Positions 6,859-9,020 of a stretch of DNA of 9,020 nt are shown in pieces. Position numbers and translations under genes: made by a program. The first letter of the stretch is position 1. Every line of letters begins with the position of its first letter. This DNA is from Clostridiales bacterium (GTDB taxonomy: Bacteria; Bacillota; Clostridia; Tissierellales; Dethiosulfatibacteraceae): positions 1 through 9,020 of the forward strand of contig DPPH01000147.1 in assembly GCA_003539375.1 (NCBI GenBank), in the 5' to 3' direction. Below the pieces are notes generated by a model. It did no database searches. It saw only the letters and a program-made list of their open reading frames with translations, and was not told where the DNA came from.

Positions 6859-8247
6859 ATGAGCAAAAAAATAGTATTTATCGGAGGTGGACCAGCTGGA
6901 TATGAAGGAGCTATAAGAGCTTCCCAGCTGGGAGCTGACGTTACCATAATAGAAAAAGAACATATAGGTGGAGTATGTATGAACAAAGGCTGCATACCTA
7001 CAAAGGCAATGTATAAAAATGCCGAAGTTATAACCCATGGAAGAGAAGGAGAAACCTACGGGTTGGAAATAGATTCTTTCAAAGTTAACTTCAAGAAAAT
7101 CATGGAAAGAAAAGATTCCGTAGTAGCTCAACTAAGAGAAGGTACGGAAAAATTGATGAAGGACTACAACATAGAAGTTATAAAAGGAGTAGCTACATTC
7201 AAAGACGAAAAAACCCTTGAAGTTAAAAAGAATGATGGAGAAACTATAGAAGTAACCGGCGACAGTATAATCATTGCCACAGGATCAAAACCTTTTATGC
7301 CTAATGTAGAGGGTATAGACCATGAAAAAGTAATAGATAGCGACCAGCTTCTTGAACTGGAAGAAATGCCAAAAAGACTTGTAATAGCTGGTGGTGGAGT
7401 TATTGGACTTGAATTTGCTTATATTTTCAATGCCTTTGGCTCGGAAGTATCTATTATTTCAAATAACCTGGTAAAAAGAATGGATAGTAAAATATCCAAG
7501 AGGATAAAACCAGTAGTTAAAAAATTAGGAATTAATTTTGTATCCAAATCCCATCTTAAAATGGTAGAGGAAAAAGATGGTGAATTAATCGTTCATACTG
7601 AAGGAAAAAGAGGAGACAAAGAATTAAGGGGAGATATGCTTCTTGTAGCAATAGGTAGAGTTCCTTTAATTGACGGTCTAAATCTTGATAAAGTTGGTAT
7701 TGAACACGATAAAAATGGTATAAAAGTTGATGAAAGATTTGAAACTAACTTAAAAGATGTTTACGCCGTAGGAGATGTAATCGGAGGCAAAATGCTTGCC
7801 CACCTATCATCTCATCAGGCTATTGAAACAGTAGAAATAATATTGGGAGAAAGAGATAAGAAGACGGATAAACCTGTACCGGACTGTGTATTTATGAATC
7901 CTCAACTGGCTTCAGCTGGAAAAACAGAAGAGCAGTTGAAGGAAGAAGGTGCAGATTATATAACTGGTGAGTTTAACTTCATGGCCAACGGTAAGGCTGT
8001 AGCTATGAATGAAGGCGACGGATTTGTAAAGATCCTTGCCGACAGGGAAACTCACAAGGTGCTTGGAGTTCATATAGTTGGACCTCATGCATCAGATATA
8101 ATACACGAAGGTGTCTTAGCTATAACTGAAGGTATGGAAGTTGAAAAACTTGGAGAAATGATTCACGCTCACCCTACCTTAGCTGAAGCGGTACTTGAGG
8201 CTTCCTTAGATACCCTTAATAGAGCAATCCATTTATCCCCTAAATAA
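6859..8247 (+). CDS. lpdA: Dihydrolipoyl dehydrogenase (glycine cleavage system L protein)
   Basis: FAD flavoenzyme that reoxidises dihydrolipoyl-GcvH and passes electrons to a nicotinamide cofactor. The 462 residues fit the family without the extra N-terminal lipoyl domain found in some Gram-positive versions. The FAD fold starts with GGGPAGYEGAIRA (9-21). The redox disulfide is C40-MNKG-C45, followed by IPTK. The nicotinamide Rossmann motif is GGGVIGLEFA (178-187), the second FAD motif is VYAVGDVIGG (301-310), and the C-terminal catalytic His-Glu pair is H438/E443 in HAHPTLAE. The residue ending the second strand of the nicotinamide fold, usually Glu in NAD enzymes, is Ser201, so cofactor preference is open. 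Start ATG 6859 follows AAGGAGGT (6848-6855), nine bases after gcvPB. Last operon gene, dedicated to this complex by context. Confidence 0.95.
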   Translation: MSKKIVFIGGGPAGYEGAIRASQLGADVTIIEKEHIGGVCMNKGCIPTKAMYKNAEVITHGREGETYGLEIDSFKVNFKKIMERKDSVVAQLREGTEKLMKDYNIEVIKGVATFKDEKTLEVKKNDGETIEVTGDSIIIATGSKPFMPNVEGIDHEKVIDSDQLLELEEMPKRLVIAGGGVIGLEFAYIFNAFGSEVSIISNNLVKRMDSKISKRIKPVVKKLGINFVSKSHLKMVEEKDGELIVHTEGKRGDKELRGDMLLVAIGRVPLIDGLNLDKVGIEHDKNGIKVDERFETNLKDVYAVGDVIGGKMLAHLSSHQAIETVEIILGERDKKTDKPVPDCVFMNPQLASAGKTEEQLKEEGADYITGEFNFMANGKAVAMNEGDGFVKILADRETHKVLGVHIVGPHASDIIHEGVLAITEGMEVEKLGEMIHAHPTLAEAVLEASLDTLNRAIHLSPK

Positions 8248-8255
8248 GGGATTAC

Positions 8256-8334
8256 TATAATTTTCAACTCCCTCTATAAAAACCGAGGACTTCCTCCCTC
8301 GGTTTTTTTGTTATGTTAGAGTTGAAAAATTATA
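8256..8334. repeat. Inverted repeat enclosing the operon terminator
   Basis: TATAATTTTCAACTC (8256-8270) is nearly the reverse complement of GAGTTGAAAAATTATA (8319-8334). Ten pairs are perfect (8261-8270 with 8319-8328), and the A/T pairs beyond them need one extra A bulged out. The arms flank the terminator hairpin symmetrically enough to form a nested cruciform-like stem in DNA or RNA. I see no target-site duplication or coding content, so a mobile-element origin is not supported. Confidence 0.7.
8278..8309 (+). terminator. Intrinsic terminator of the gcv operon
   Basis: An 11-bp perfect stem pairs AAAAACCGAGG (8278-8288) with CCTCGGTTTTT (8297-8307) around an 8-base loop, and a run of seven T (8303-8309) completes it. 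It begins 30 bases after the lpd stop. Because the 5' arm starts with five A, the hairpin could also stop transcription on the - strand, but no converging gene is seen. Confidence 0.92.
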
Positions 8335-8382
8335 TATTATTCATTTTATTCCACCTAATTAATTTAACAAAAATGGAAAAGA

Positions 8383-8411
8383 TTGAGCTAAGGTATAAAT
8401 AATGCTATAAT
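8383..8411 (+). promoter_or_regulatory. Extended -10 promoter for the downstream PAS-domain gene
   Basis: TTGAGC (8383-8388, four of six matches to the -35 consensus) is 17 bases from a perfect TATAAT (8406-8411), which is preceded by TG at 8403-8404 to form an extended -10 (TGCTATAAT). The expected start is near 8418, giving a leader of about 64 bases before ATG 8482. I saw no clear riboswitch or hairpin in that AT-rich leader. The architecture resembles that of the gcv promoter, consistent with housekeeping sigma factor use. Confidence 0.75.
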
Positions 8412-8481
8412 GAAAACAATAATTAAATTTTCATATATTTTTATTTTCAGGAATATTTATTAGGTGAAATTAGGAGAAAAA

Positions 8482-9020
8482 ATGGTAGAAAACTATAAAG
8501 ATAAAATAGAAATTGAAAAGTTAATGGACATATTACCTTGTGCTGTTTATATAATTGAAGACTCTATAATAAGGGGTTGCAACCAAGTGGCCCTTGATAT
8601 GTTTAGGTTTGAAAGAAAAGATGAAATAATTGGTAAAAGACCATTTGATCTTTCCCCTAAAAAGCAGGAAGATGGGTCTCTATCTACTCTAAAAGGTAAA
8701 AAACTCATTAATAAAGCGCTCAAAAGTAAGGAGCCAGTTTCTTTTAAGTGGACTCATAAGAGAAAAAATGGAGAGTGTTTTACAACTGATATTGAGCTCT
8801 TTAATAATGATGATATTCTTTATGCTGTAGTCATGGATGTACAGGAGAAAGAAAAACTTAAAGAAGACTTAGATGAAAAAGACTATCTTTACAGTATGCT
8901 CTTTAACAACCACAGCAGTGCTATACTTTTAATTAGACCGGAAACTGGAGAAATAATAGATGCAAATAAGTCAGCTTTAGATTACTATGGATATAAAAAA
9001 GAAAAGATTACTTCCATGAA
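8482..9020 (+). CDS. PAS-domain signalling protein, 3' partial
   Basis: The first 179 codons of a gene cut by the window end. No signal peptide or membrane segment is visible, so this part is cytoplasmic. Residues about 11-120 form a PAS domain: CAVYIIEDSIIRGCNQVALD at 20-39 is the fold start, and PFDLSPKKQEDG (54-65) with FKWTHKRKNGE (88-98) follows a common PAS pattern. A charged, probably helical linker (121-135) leads into a second PAS domain opening with LFNNHSSAILLIRPETGEII (140-159) and DANKSALDYYGY. The output domain is beyond the window; histidine kinase, GGDEF/EAL or sigma-54 activator are all possible. ATG 8482 has AGGAG (8472-8476) five bases upstream; an in-frame GTG at 8464 is less likely. 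It has its own promoter and lies behind the gcv terminator, so it is probably a separate transcription unit. Confidence 0.88.
   Translation, partial: MVENYKDKIEIEKLMDILPCAVYIIEDSIIRGCNQVALDMFRFERKDEIIGKRPFDLSPKKQEDGSLSTLKGKKLINKALKSKEPVSFKWTHKRKNGECFTTDIELFNNDDILYAVVMDVQEKEKLKEDLDEKDYLYSMLFNNHSSAILLIRPETGEIIDANKSALDYYGYKKEKITSM

Noticed and set aside
6766..7131. 121-codon open frame on the - strand across the gcvPB/lpd junction
   Set aside because: It overlaps two clearly real genes, has Tyr/Ser/Phe-rich composition typical of antisense frames, and shows no motif.
8335..8481. Possible regulatory RNA in the leader of the PAS-domain gene
   Set aside because: Beyond the promoter, the stretch is AT-rich with no conserved riboswitch element or convincing hairpin that I can identify.
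1..9020. CRISPR array, tRNA/rRNA genes, insertion sequence or prophage signals
   Set aside because: No regularly spaced repeats, cloverleaf, transposase or integrase coding sequence is visible; gene content and codon style are uniform across the window.

Overview
The window is AT-rich DNA with strong Shine-Dalgarno sites, heavy use of AGA and ATA codons, intrinsic terminators with U-tracts and a glycine riboswitch. This fits a low-GC, probably anaerobic Firmicute (Clostridia/Tissierellia-like or a related class). The placement is inferred from sequence style and gene content, and I cannot name a genus. All supported genes are on the + strand.

Layout: (1) Bases 1-2208 are the 3' part of a membrane-bound c-di-GMP signalling gene. 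An extracytoplasmic Cache-like sensor, a transmembrane helix, a PAS domain, a degenerate GGDEF domain and an intact EAL domain are visible. The reading frame is open from base 1, so the first Met inside it (472) is internal. (2) Bases 2209-2519 hold an extended -10 promoter, a tandem glycine riboswitch with a probable kink-turn leader/linker helix, and an intrinsic terminator that shares bases with P1 of the second aptamer, as expected of a glycine-ON switch. (3) Bases 2520-8247 are a complete, tightly packed glycine cleavage operon, gcvT-gcvH-gcvPA-gcvPB-lpd, with split P-protein subunits and its own lipoamide dehydrogenase. (4) Bases 8248-8481 hold a strong terminator nested in a longer inverted repeat, then a second extended -10 promoter. 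(5) Bases 8482-9020 are the 5' part of a cytoplasmic multi-PAS signalling gene cut by the window end.

How it works together: glycine binding to the leader RNA should permit transcription of the operon. P-protein (GcvPA/GcvPB) decarboxylates glycine and passes the aminomethyl group to lipoyl-GcvH. GcvT transfers the one-carbon unit to tetrahydrofolate and releases ammonia. The dehydrogenase reoxidises dihydrolipoyl-GcvH and reduces a nicotinamide cofactor. No lipoate ligase or serine hydroxymethyltransferase gene is in the window.

I see no wholly new system. The points most worth a second look are the detailed riboswitch expression platform, a Ser in place of the usual NAD-binding Glu in the dehydrogenase, the inactive GGDEF/active EAL arrangement of the upstream sensor, and the nested inverted repeat after the operon.
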